Shown here one piece after another: positions 23,720 to 32,701 of a stretch of DNA of 64,000 bases. The stretch is from NCBI GenBank assembly GCA_028285625.1, contig JANQOX010000026.1, positions 109,748 through 173,747 on the forward strand, written 5' to 3'. Under the pieces are notes generated by a model. It saw only the letters and a list, made by a program, of their open reading frames with translations. It was not told where the DNA came from and did not search any database. This stretch comes from Myxococcota bacterium (GTDB taxonomy: Bacteria > Myxococcota_A > UBA9160 > UBA6930). Each line of letters opens with the position of its first letter. Within the stretch, counting starts at the first letter, position 1. The position numbers and the translations under genes are program-made.

Positions 23720-26368
23720 TCAGTGGGCCTGACGCCAGGTGGCCCCGCTACCGGCCTCGACCACCAGCGGCACGTCGAGGGCCCAGACGCCCTCCATCCG
23801 GGCGCGGACCAGGGCGTCCACGTCTTCGAGCTCCCCCTTCGGTACCTCGAACACCAGTTCGTCGTGCACCTGCAGCAGCATGCGCGTGCGGCATCCCTGG
23901 TCGGTGAGGGCCTGCTGCACCTCGATCATGGCCTTCTTCACCAGGTCGGCCTCGGTGCCCTGGATCACCGAATTGACCGCCATGCGTTCCGCCGCCTGGC
24001 GCAGCACGCGATTGCGCGAGGCGAGGTCGGGCAGGTAGCGCCTGCGGCCCATCAGCGTCGTCACGTGACCATCGCGCTTGGCCTGCTCCCGGGTCTCGTC
24101 GAGAAAGCGGCGCACCCCGGCGTAGCGCGCGAAGTAGGCGTCGATGGTCTCCTGCGCGGCCGCCTGGGCGATGCCCAGCTGGTTGGCGATGCCGAACGCA
24201 CTCGATCCGTAGATGATCCCGAAGTTGATCGCCTTGGCGGCGGCGCGCTGCTCGGGCGTCACGTCGTCGGGCTCGACCCCCGCCACCTCGGCGGCGGTCC
24301 GCCGGTGGATGTCGTCACCCGAGCGAAACGCCTCCACCAGGCTCTCGTCGGCCGAGTAGTGCGCGAGGATGCGCAGTTCGAGCTGCGAGTAGTCCGCCGA
24401 GAGCAGCACCGCGCCCTCGGCGGGCACGAAGGCCTCGCGAATGCGGATGCCCTCTTCGGTGCGGATCGGGATGTTCTGCACGTTCGGGTTGGAGGACGAC
24501 ATGCGGCCGGTGGCGGCGCCGATCTGGTTGAAGATCGGGTGGATGCGCCCGGTGTGCTCGTCCACGAGCGGCGGCAGCGCATCGACGTAGGTGCTCTTCA
24601 ACTTGGCGAGCCGGCGCCACGCCAGCACCTGGGCCGGCAGGTCGTGCTGCGATGCGAGCTGCTCGAGCACGCCCTCGTCGGTGGAGAAGCCGGTCTTGGT
24701 CTTCTTGATCGGGGGCAGCTTCAGCTTCTCGAACAAGATGCGCTGGAGCTGCTTGGGCGAGTTCACCGTGAACGACTCGCCCGCCAGCTCGAAGATGCGC
24801 CCCTCGATGCGCGTGAGCTCCTTCTCGTACTCCTCGGACAGCGAAGCCAGCGCGGTCTCGTCGATGCGCACGCCGGCTCTTTCCATTTCGGAGAGCACCG
24901 CCGTGAGCGGCAGCTCCACGTCCCGGAACAACGGGGCCAGGCCGTCGGACTCGAGCCGCTCTTCGAGCAGCGGCCAGAGGGCCAGCAGGGCCGTGGCCTC
25001 TTCTCCCGCATAGGATGCGAGCACATCGGCTTCGAGTTCGCCCGGGGCCTTCGCCTTGGCGCCGCGGCCCGCAATGTCTTCGAAGCTCTTGACCGGGCGT
25101 CCCAGGTGCTGGTTGGCGAGCGCGGCCGGGGCGCGCGAGCCCGCGGGATCGACCAGGAAGGCGCCGAGGTCGACGTCGAAGGCCGCCAGTGCGATCTCAT
25201 GGCCCGCCTCGGCAAACAAGCTGCGCAGGCGCTTGGTGTCGCGGGCCGCCCACGGGCGGGGGCGGGGGCCGCCGAGCTGCGCCGCCAGCTCTTCGAGCAG
25301 ATCGGCTGCGGCCAGGGTCGCGCCGTGCTCGAGGTCGGCGTAGGCGGCGCGATCGCCCGTCGCGAGACCCAGGCCCGAGGGCGCGGGCGGGCGCCCGCTC
25401 GCGTGATCGTCGCCGACCACACTGAGCGCCAGGGCGCCGTCGCCATCGGCGAGCCACGCCGCCAGCGCGGTGCGATCGGCGAGCCGCTGGGTCTCGACCG
25501 TGGGCGCGGCGGCGGCGCCGGCCTCGGCGCCTGCCTCTTCGATCAGGCGCGTGAAGCCGAGCCGTCGGTAGAGCGCGACCAGCGCATCGTCGTCGGGCGC
25601 GAGCGGCGGCAGCGCCGCGACGTCGATCTTGAGCGGCACGTCGTCGCGAAGGGTCGCCAGCTCCTTCGACAGGCGCGCCTGGTCGGCGTACTCGTGCAGC
25701 GCCTCCCGCGCGCGCTTGGCCTTCACGTCGGGGGCGTGCGCGATCAGGTTCTCGAGCGTGCCCCACTCGCCGATCAGCTTGGCGGCGCCCTTCTCGCCGA
25801 TGCCCGGCACGCCGGGGATGTTGTCGCTCGAGTCCCCGACCAGGGCGCGCACGTCGAGGAGCTTCTCCGGCGGGACGCCGAAGCGCTCTTCGACCTCGGC
25901 CGGGCCGATGCGACGGTCCTTCATGGTGTCGAGCAGCACCACACGATCGGACGCCAGCTGCATCAGGTCCTTGTCGCTCGAGACGATCGCGACCTCGAGG
26001 TCGTCCGGCGCGGCGGCCACCACGCTCGCGATCACGTCGTCGGCCTCGAAGCCCTGCACTTCGAGCACGGGCAAGCCGAAGGCTTCGAGCAGTTCGCGCG
26101 CCACCGGGAACTGGGCCGAGAGATCTTCGGGCTGCGCGTCCCGGCCCGCCTTGTACTCGGCGTAAGTCTCCTTGCGAAAACTCGGGCCGGGCGGATCGGC
26201 CGCCACCACCACGGCGTCGGGCTGCTCCTCGCGGATCACCTTGCGCAGCATGTTGGCCAGGCCGTACACGGCATTGGTCGGCGCGCCATCGGGCGCCTTC
26301 AGCTGCGGGATGGCGAAGAAGGCGCGGTAGAGCGTGTTCGCCACGTCGACGAGGACGAGCTTCGGCAC
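23720..26368 (-). CDS. polA: DNA polymerase I
   Basis: Repair and Okazaki-fragment polymerase of 882 residues. Residues 1-290 form the 5'-3' flap nuclease (LVLVDVANTLYRAFFAIPQL, metal-site DKDLMQLASD, helix-hairpin-helix PGVPGIGEKGAAKLIGEWG). The polymerase domain (about 490-882) has motif A DYSQLELR (Asp about 659), motif B RRAAKAINFGIIYG-like helix and motif C LQVHDELVFEVP. The middle 3'-5' exonuclease-like domain (300-480) lacks the DxE metal motif and the later Asp, so proofreading is probably lost, as in Taq polymerase. GTG at 26368 begins the family similarity. It stands alone, divergent from a small membrane gene. Confidence 0.95.
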   Translation of the reverse strand: MPKLVLVDVANTLYRAFFAIPQLKAPDGAPTNAVYGLANMLRKVIREEQPDAVVVAADPPGPSFRKETYAEYKAGRDAQPEDLSAQFPVARELLEAFGLPVLEVQGFEADDVIASVVAAAPDDLEVAIVSSDKDLMQLASDRVVLLDTMKDRRIGPAEVEERFGVPPEKLLDVRALVGDSSDNIPGVPGIGEKGAAKLIGEWGTLENLIAHAPDVKAKRAREALHEYADQARLSKELATLRDDVPLKIDVAALPPLAPDDDALVALYRRLGFTRLIEEAGAEAGAAAAPTVETQRLADRTALAAWLADGDGALALSVVGDDHASGRPPAPSGLGLATGDRAAYADLEHGATLAAADLLEELAAQLGGPRPRPWAARDTKRLRSLFAEAGHEIALAAFDVDLGAFLVDPAGSRAPAALANQHLGRPVKSFEDIAGRGAKAKAPGELEADVLASYAGEEATALLALWPLLEERLESDGLAPLFRDVELPLTAVLSEMERAGVRIDETALASLSEEYEKELTRIEGRIFELAGESFTVNSPKQLQRILFEKLKLPPIKKTKTGFSTDEGVLEQLASQHDLPAQVLAWRRLAKLKSTYVDALPPLVDEHTGRIHPIFNQIGAATGRMSSSNPNVQNIPIRTEEGIRIREAFVPAEGAVLLSADYSQLELRILAHYSADESLVEAFRSGDDIHRRTAAEVAGVEPDDVTPEQRAAAKAINFGIIYGSSAFGIANQLGIAQAAAQETIDAYFARYAGVRRFLDETREQAKRDGHVTTLMGRRRYLPDLASRNRVLRQAAERMAVNSVIQGTEADLVKKAMIEVQQALTDQGCRTRMLLQVHDELVFEVPKGELEDVDALVRARMEGVWALDVPLVVEAGSGATWRQAH

Positions 26369-26490
26369 GCCCGGGACGGTAGCGCGGCGCCGCGACCGGG
26401 ACTTGGATCGGGAGCGCAACGCTGCGACTGCGACCGAAGCGCGCTCGCCTTCGATTCGGTCCCGACCCGACCGGGTGGTACCGTTCGCCC

Positions 26491-26805
26491 ATGGACCGGC
26501 CCCCGCCCCGAACCCGACGCCCGCGCGCGACGTTTCGACCGAACTTCCTGCTGCTCGTGGCCTATCTCGGGGCCTTTACGGCGCTGTTCGGCCTGCTGTT
26601 CGCCCTGACCGACCTCGTCGAGGGCGCACGTGCCCTGCCCCCCGGTCCCGACGAGCTCACCCAGGCCGAGCTCGATGCCGCGCGAGAGGTGGCGCGCGAA
26701 GCGCTCAGCGGCGGACGGATCGTGCTGGCGTTCGTGGCAGCCGGCGCGGCCGTCGCAGCGGGCGTCTTCACCCGGACGCTTCCCGGCTTTCGCAACCCTC
26801 GCTGA
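26491..26805 (+). CDS. Small two-helix membrane protein
   Basis: Unrecognised 104-residue protein. A basic N-terminus (DRPPPRTRRPRATFRP) precedes a membrane helix (about 19-42), an acidic, helix-forming linker (44-72) and a second membrane helix (about 76-95). ATG at 26491; no strong ribosome binding site is visible. It is divergent from polA (122-bp gap) and converges with the membrane protein ending at 26824. Coding is supported by codon-position GC bias and typical topology only. Confidence 0.55.
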   Translation: MDRPPPRTRRPRATFRPNFLLLVAYLGAFTALFGLLFALTDLVEGARALPPGPDELTQAELDAAREVAREALSGGRIVLAFVAAGAAVAAGVFTRTLPGFRNPR

Positions 26806-26823
26806 GGCGCGCGCCCGTGCGGC

Positions 26824-27225
26824 TCAGAAGGCGCAGCGCAGGATCAACACCCAGACGAGCAGCAGGCCCAGGAAGGCCACGAGTTTCGGCCACATCACCG
26901 GCCAGAAACCGCGCTCCTTGATCTCGCGCTGCTCCTGCACCACGGCCTCCTTGCGGGCCATCTGCAGGTCGAGCAGCCAGGCATCCCCGGCCACGTGCAC
27001 GGCGTCGCCCTCCTGGCGCAGGAAGAGCGTCACCCGGGACGTCGCCATCCAGAAGACGAGGTAGAGCACCCCGCCGACCACCGGGAACACCACGAGCACC
27101 AGCAGGAACAGCCACCAGTTGAACGGGCCGCGCGTGTGCAGCGCGGCGCTCGACTCGGTGACGGCCTGGGGATCCCAGCCCAACTCGACCAGCTCGGCCA
27201 CGCGTTCGCCCAGTTCGGTCTTCAT
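26824..27225 (-). CDS. Small membrane protein of unknown function
   Basis: Unrecognised 133-residue protein. After a cytoplasmic helix (GERVAELVELGWDPQAVTES) there are a membrane helix at about 38-60, a polar loop (DAVHVAGDAWLLDLQMARKE) and a second helix at about 110-130. The loop with LDLQMARKEAVVQEQREIKE is likely a coiled or amphipathic helix. ATG at 27225, 24 bp after the TetR stop, so it probably belongs to the same transcript and might be the regulated function or simply the last gene of the run. Confidence 0.6.
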   Translation of the reverse strand: MKTELGERVAELVELGWDPQAVTESSAALHTRGPFNWWLFLLVLVVFPVVGGVLYLVFWMATSRVTLFLRQEGDAVHVAGDAWLLDLQMARKEAVVQEQREIKERGFWPVMWPKLVAFLGLLLVWVLILRCAF

Positions 27226-27249
27226 TTCGGCTCCAATCCTCGTGTGGGC

Positions 27250-27880
27250 TCAGGAAACGGGCGGGGCCGACAGACCGCGCAAGACCAGCTCGACCATGTC
27301 GGCGAAGACCCGGTCGAGCGGGTGGCCGCGAAGCTCCCGGCGCGGCGCCACCTGCTCGGTCCGGATCAGGCCGTTCGCGACCGTCCACAGGATGTTGGCC
27401 ATCTCCCAGGTGTCACACGGCGCGAAGGCATCCTGGTCGACGCCTCGCTCGATCACGTCGGAGAGGATGCGCAGGCAGCTCTCCCAGAGGCGCTTCACCT
27501 CTTCCACCACCTCTGGCGGCAGCTCCCCGATCAGCTCCTGGTTGTCCACCGCCCAGAAGATCTGGAAGTACTCGGGGTTCTGGGTCCAGTGCTGGTAGTA
27601 GAACCGGCCCACGTCGCGCAGCTGGTCGGCCGCGCGGGGGCGCTGCTCCGACGACTCGCGCATGCGTTCTTCGAACACCTTGCCGTTCTGCGAGAGCACC
27701 GCCACGTACAGGTCGGCCTTGCTGTCGAAGTAGCGGTACAGCGTTCCCTTCGCGACGCCGGCACCCGACGCCACGTCGTCGAGGTTGGCCTCGACGAACC
27801 CGTCCCGAAAGAAGACGGTCCGCGCGGACTCGAGGATGCGATGCCGCTGGGCGGCCTTCTTCTCCTCGCGTCCCGGCTGC

Positions 27881-27900
<20 letters not shown>
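27250..27900 (-). CDS. TetR/AcrR-family transcriptional regulator
   Basis: Regulator of 216 residues. The N-terminal helix-turn-helix is plain: RILESARTVFFRDGFVEANL, DDVASGAGVAKGTLYRYFDS, KADLYVAVLSQNG. The C-terminal half (80-210) is all-helical and should bind an unknown effector; its YYQHWTQNPEYFQIFW segment is typical of the fatty-acid/aromatic-responsive subgroup. GTG at 27900 follows GAGGGCA and overlaps the end of cysK by 20 bases. Being inside a run of housekeeping genes it could control its own neighbours or a distant target. Confidence 0.88.
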
Positions 27901-28836
<936 letters not shown>

Positions 28837-28840
<4 letters not shown>

Positions 28841-29907
28841 GGGGGTCCTCCGGAGCGGCAGGTTACAACGCCGCCTGTTGCGTTGTCATCCGGCGCGGGG
28901 CCCTGGGACGGTGGGTCGCCCGGCTCGAACAGCGCCGCGGCGAGGACCGTGGCGTAGCTGCCCGACGGCAGCGAGAAGCGTAGCCGAACGGCATGGCTTC
29001 CCTCGGGCTCGCAGTGCGCATCGCCGGGCCGGACCCGCAGCGGCCGGCGCGCCCCCCGCAGCCGGATGCCGCGCGGGGTGCGCAACGCCCCTGGCTCGGC
29101 GATCTCGTGGCGAGAGAGCACCCCGCGTTCGCGCTCGCCCGGCGCGCCCTGGGCTTCCAGAAGACGCGTGCCGAAGATCGGCCCGGTCGGGCTCAGCTCG
29201 AAGGCAGCGGCGCGCGGCGCTTCGGCCGCGAGATCTTCGACCACGAACGAGCCCCCGCTGGCGTGCACGTAGGCCACGTCCCCGACCTGCAGGGTGTCGA
29301 TGCCCGCCCCTCCCGCGGCGCCGTCCGCCAGGCGGGCCGCCAGCACGTCGTTGAACACGCGTGACTGGAGGGCCGACAGGTGGAGGCGCGCCATGCGGCG
29401 GTCGCGCGGCATCGGTCCACCGGCCAGCAACGCGCGCGCCGCCGCCTCGCCGCTGCCGTCGCCGAAGCGCTGCGGGCCGTAGCGGTTCGGCATGCCGCGT
29501 TCGCAAAGCCCGGCCAGGCGCTCGCCCGCAGCGGTGACCTGCTCGGGCGAAAGCTGTCGCACGACCAGTTCGAAGCGGTTGCCGCGCAGCTGACCGGTAC
29601 GCAGCTTGTGAGGGTGGCGCGCGGCGTCGAGGACGCGGAACCCGGGCGCCTCGAGTCCGCGCGCGCGCTGCGGATCGAGCCCGGGCACCGAGAACCACTG
29701 GCGCGTGACCGCACGCTTGTCCTTGCGGCCGGCGTGGCCCACGTCGCGGGGTCGCACCCCGGCGGCACGGCTCAGCCAGCGCGCGGCCTCGTCGGTCGTG
29801 CGCAGCCGCTTCTCGACCCACACGAACGTGTGATCCCCCTCGCCGAGCGGGGCATAGGCGGGGATCTCCTCCACCACGAAGTCTTCGGGCTCGGCGGACA
29901 GCAGCAT
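28837..29907 (-). CDS. truD: tRNA pseudouridine(13) synthase TruD
   Basis: RNA-modifying enzyme of 356 residues that forms pseudouridine 13 in tRNA(Glu). The N-terminal EDFVVEEIPAYAPLGEGDHT and the catalytic Asp in VGHAGRKDKRAVTRQWFSVP are diagnostic. The later NRYGPQRFGDG and the C-terminal TRLLEAQGAPGERERGVL belong to the TruD insertion and core. ATG at 29907 has a weak site (CTCGGA); the frame upstream crosses a 21-bp repeat (29933-30016) and is not coding by similarity. A Pro/Gly-rich 20-residue tail follows the core. It overlaps cysK by four bases. Confidence 0.93.
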
Positions 29908-29932
29908 TCCGAGAGCGTAGGGATTTGCGCGC

Positions 29933-30016
29933 GCGCTGCGCCGGGTAGACCGGGCGCTGCACCGGATGGAGCGAGAGCTGCACCTAGTAGAGCGAAAGCT
30001 GCGAGACCGGAGCGAA
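29933..30016. repeat. Four degenerate 21-bp tandem repeats at the rnhB 3' end
   Basis: Units at 29933, 29954, 29975 and 29996 share the plan gcgctgcaccgg-tagagcga with several changes each. The rnhB stop codon lies in the third unit, so the repeat covers the last ten codons of rnhB and continues into the rnhB-truD gap. Translated through the stop it gives heptads such as VQLSLHP and VQRPVYP. Confidence 0.65.
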
Positions 30017-30775
30017 CGACCGGCGATGCACCGGCGAAGGGCCCCGCCTACGGATCGCGGCCAGATGCTCGCCGGTGCCGTAGCCCTTGTGCTGTGCGAA
30101 TCCGTAGCCCGGATGTCGGCGGTCGAGACGCCGCATGATCGCGTCACGATGCACCTTGGCCACGATCGAGGCCGCGGCGATCGAGGCGTCGCGCGAATCG
30201 CCCTTCACCAGCGCGGTCTGGGGGACCTGCACGCGGGGGATCGTGCGCGCATCGACCAGGACGTGGTCGGGCATCTGCGGCAGACCGAACAGCGCGCGGC
30301 GCATCGCCTCGAGGGCCGCCTGGTACACGTTGAGGCGGTCGACCTCTTCGGGTCCGACCTCGGCCACCGCGACCATCTGCGCCTGGGCGCGAATCGCCCG
30401 ATCCAGACGCTCGCGCTGGTCTCGGGTCAGGCGCTTCGAGTCGTCGAGGCCCGGAAGTGCGGGGGCGTCGGGAAGCACCACCGCTGCGGCCACCACCGGG
30501 CCGGCCAGAGGCCCCACGCCGACCTCGTCGATGCCGGCGACGAGCCGTGCCCCCTGGGCCACGAGCTCGCGGCGCAGCGCGAACAGCCGCTGCATGCGGC
30601 GCCGCTCGCGCGCGACGCGCGCGGCCCGGCGCTGGCAGCGCTCGGCGAGCGCACGCGCCCCGGCCCGCCGATCGCAGCGCAGTTCGCGCGCGAGACGACG
30701 AAGCGCGGCCTCGCCTTCGAGCCCGTCGGCACGCCGGCGAAGCTCCGCCAGCGGGGCCTCACCGCGAGCGGTCAC
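29984..30775 (-). CDS. rnhB: Ribonuclease HII with N-terminal extension
   Basis: Endonuclease that removes RNA from RNA-DNA hybrids and single ribonucleotides. The DEDD residues are in AGIDEVGVGPLAGPVVAAAV, VLVDARTIPRV and LVKGDSRDASIAAASIVAKV. The first motif normally reads DEAGRGPL; here Ala-Gly-Arg is replaced by Val-Gly-Val, and that Arg usually helps substrate binding. The 263-residue product has about 65 extra N-terminal residues, highly helical and Arg-rich, not found in the usual 200-residue enzyme. GTG at 30775 overlaps the lpxD stop as GTGA, which supports the long form. The C-terminus ends inside a 21-bp repeat. Confidence 0.9.
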   Translation of the reverse strand: MTARGEAPLAELRRRADGLEGEAALRRLARELRCDRRAGARALAERCQRRAARVARERRRMQRLFALRRELVAQGARLVAGIDEVGVGPLAGPVVAAAVVLPDAPALPGLDDSKRLTRDQRERLDRAIRAQAQMVAVAEVGPEEVDRLNVYQAALEAMRRALFGLPQMPDHVLVDARTIPRVQVPQTALVKGDSRDASIAAASIVAKVHRDAIMRRLDRRHPGYGFAQHKGYGTGEHLAAIRRRGPSPVHRRSFAPVSQLSLY

Positions 30776-31800
30776 GACTCGCTCGCCTCGCCATCCTGCG
30801 CGTTGCGCTCGAGCGCGCGCACGCGACGCGCCAGCTCGGGCAAGCGTGCGAGCCAGGCCATGGTGCGGTGCCACGTGCGCCCCGGCATGGCCGGAAACCC
30901 GAACATGTGGCTGCCGGGCGGCACCGACTCGATCACGCCACTACGGGCCGCGAGCATCGACCCGGCCCCGACCGTCACGTGATTCGCGAGACCGGCCTGG
31001 GCCATCACGACCACGTGGTCCTCGAGCACCGTGCTTCCAGCGAGTCCCGACTGCGCGACGATCACGGAGTTCGCCCCCACCACGCAGTTGTGCCCGATCT
31101 GCACGAGATTGTCGATCTTCACGCCGTCGCCGATCCGGGTGGCGCCGAGGCGCGCGCGGTCCACGGTGGTGCCCGCGCCGATCTCGACGTCGTCGCCGAT
31201 CTCGACCGTGCCCACCTGGGGCACCTTCTCGAACGCACCCTTCTCGTCGATCTCGTATCCGAAGCCGTCGGCGCCGATCACCGCACCCGGGTGCAGGATG
31301 ACCCGGCTGCCGATGCGGACGTCGCGCTGCACCACGACGTTCGCGTGCAGGACGCAGTCCTCTCCGACGACCACGCGCTCGCCCACGCACGCGTGCGAGC
31401 CGATCACGGTGCGTGCCCCCACCCGCGCCCCGGCCTCGACCACCACCAGCGCACCAATGCTCGCGGTCGGGTCGACGTCCGCCTCGGGGTCGATCACCGC
31501 CGACGGGTGAACGCCCGCTGCGGGCCGCGGCATGGGCATCAAGAGCTGGGCGGCTCTCGCGAAGTCGAGGTTCGGGCGATCCGAGCGGATCACCGGCCGG
31601 CCGCCTGCCGAGATACCGGGGGGCGCCACCAACGCGCCGATCCGCGACGACTCCAGGGCGTCGAGGAAGCTCGCCGAGCGCACGAAGCCGAGATCGCCGG
31701 GCCCGCCTTCGGGGAGCGAGCCCACCCCCGAGACCACGAAGTCTGCGTCGCCCTCGACGGGACGACCGCCGAGCTGCTCGGCCAGTTCGCCGAGTCGCAT
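30772..31800 (-). CDS. lpxD: UDP-3-O-acylglucosamine N-acyltransferase LpxD
   Basis: Third step of lipid A synthesis: transfers a 3-hydroxyacyl chain from acyl carrier protein to UDP-3-O-acyl-glucosamine. Residues 1-100 form the uridine-binding domain (LGELAEQLGGRPVEGDADFV). Residues 100-310 are a left-handed beta-helix of hexapeptide repeats (VDPTASIGALVVVEAGARVG, VGERVVVGEDCVLHANVVVQ). The catalytic His is in LVQIGHNCVVGANSVIVAQ. The C-terminal helices (to 342) contact the acyl carrier. ATG at 31800. It is separated from the usual lpxA/lpxB/fabZ cluster and instead sits between a stress protein gene and rnhB, which is its coupled neighbour. Confidence 0.94.
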   Translation of the reverse strand: MRLGELAEQLGGRPVEGDADFVVSGVGSLPEGGPGDLGFVRSASFLDALESSRIGALVAPPGISAGGRPVIRSDRPNLDFARAAQLLMPMPRPAAGVHPSAVIDPEADVDPTASIGALVVVEAGARVGARTVIGSHACVGERVVVGEDCVLHANVVVQRDVRIGSRVILHPGAVIGADGFGYEIDEKGAFEKVPQVGTVEIGDDVEIGAGTTVDRARLGATRIGDGVKIDNLVQIGHNCVVGANSVIVAQSGLAGSTVLEDHVVVMAQAGLANHVTVGAGSMLAARSGVIESVPPGSHMFGFPAMPGRTWHRTMAWLARLPELARRVRALERNAQDGEASES

Positions 31801-31818
31801 GGAAGCGGCCCCCGTGCG

Positions 31819-32661
31819 CTAGCGCGCCAGCAGCACGGCCACGGGGGACGTCCGGACGACGGCGGTGGCGTTGCTCCCGAGGAAGTAGTCGTTGATCCGG
31901 TTGCGACCGAAGGCGCCCATCACGATGACGCCGGCGCGGGCCGACTTGGCGGTGTCTACCAGCTTCACGTCGGGACGCCCCAGCGTCGACGAGTTCTCGC
32001 GGACCGGCACGCTCGCCGAGCCCAGCAGTCGCCGGACCTCTTCGAAGCGGGCCGCCGCTCGGCCCTTGTCCTTCGAATCGACGAAGACATGGATGGGCTG
32101 CTCGAGCCGGCCGGCCAGCTCCACGGCCAGCTTCGCCGCGATGCGCGACCCGGGCGAGCCGTCGAAGCCGAGCACGACGGGGCCGCCGAACTCGGCCCCC
32201 GTCGGAACCACCACCACGGGCTTGGTGGTCTTGCGCAGCACGCCGTCCGCGGTCGATCCCACCAGCTGCGGAAGCTGACCACCCTGGGTACTTCGGCTCG
32301 CGGCGTGCTCTCCGTCGCGCCCGATCACCAGCAGGTCGACGGCCTGGCCGCGCTCGACGATGCGATCGTCGGCGGTTCCTCGCGCGGTCTCGGGAGAGCA
32401 CTCGAGCCCCTGCGCCCGCGCCGCATCGGACACGCGACGCGACACGGCTTCGGCCCGCGCCTTGAGGAACGCCTCGACGGGCTCGAGGTTGGGTGCAGGC
32501 ACGCCGAGCGCGTCGGCGCGCAGACCCTGGACGGTCTTCTCCTCGATCACGGTCAGGCCGTGCAGGCGGGCGCGCAGCCGCGCGGCCAGGGCCACGCCAA
32601 AGCGTTCGGCCACGTGGGCGGCATCCGAGCCGTCGGTCGCTAGCAGGGTGGATTCGATCAT
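31819..32661 (-). CDS. Tandem universal stress protein
   Basis: Protein of 280 residues with two UspA domains in tandem (about 1-140 and 145-280). The first starts ESTLLATDGSDAAHVAERFG and ends near VVVPTGAEFG; the second starts GPVVLGFDGSPGSRIAAKLA and ends GSNATAVVRTSPVAVLLAR. The ATP-binding pattern G-x2-G-x9-G-S/T is fairly complete in the second domain (VMGAFGRNRINDYFLGSNAT) and weaker in the first. Such proteins help survival under energy or oxidative stress. ATG at 32661; it follows the aldehyde dehydrogenase gene by 40 bp. Confidence 0.88.
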   Translation of the reverse strand: MIESTLLATDGSDAAHVAERFGVALAARLRARLHGLTVIEEKTVQGLRADALGVPAPNLEPVEAFLKARAEAVSRRVSDAARAQGLECSPETARGTADDRIVERGQAVDLLVIGRDGEHAASRSTQGGQLPQLVGSTADGVLRKTTKPVVVVPTGAEFGGPVVLGFDGSPGSRIAAKLAVELAGRLEQPIHVFVDSKDKGRAAARFEEVRRLLGSASVPVRENSSTLGRPDVKLVDTAKSARAGVIVMGAFGRNRINDYFLGSNATAVVRTSPVAVLLAR

Positions 32662-32701
32662 TCGGTTCTCCGCGGTCGTCCGCCGGCGGGCGGGACCGCC
32701 G

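Noticed and set aside
23147..26608. 1153-codon open frame on the plus strand across polA
   Set aside because: Antisense to DNA polymerase I, composition extreme in Arg and Gly.
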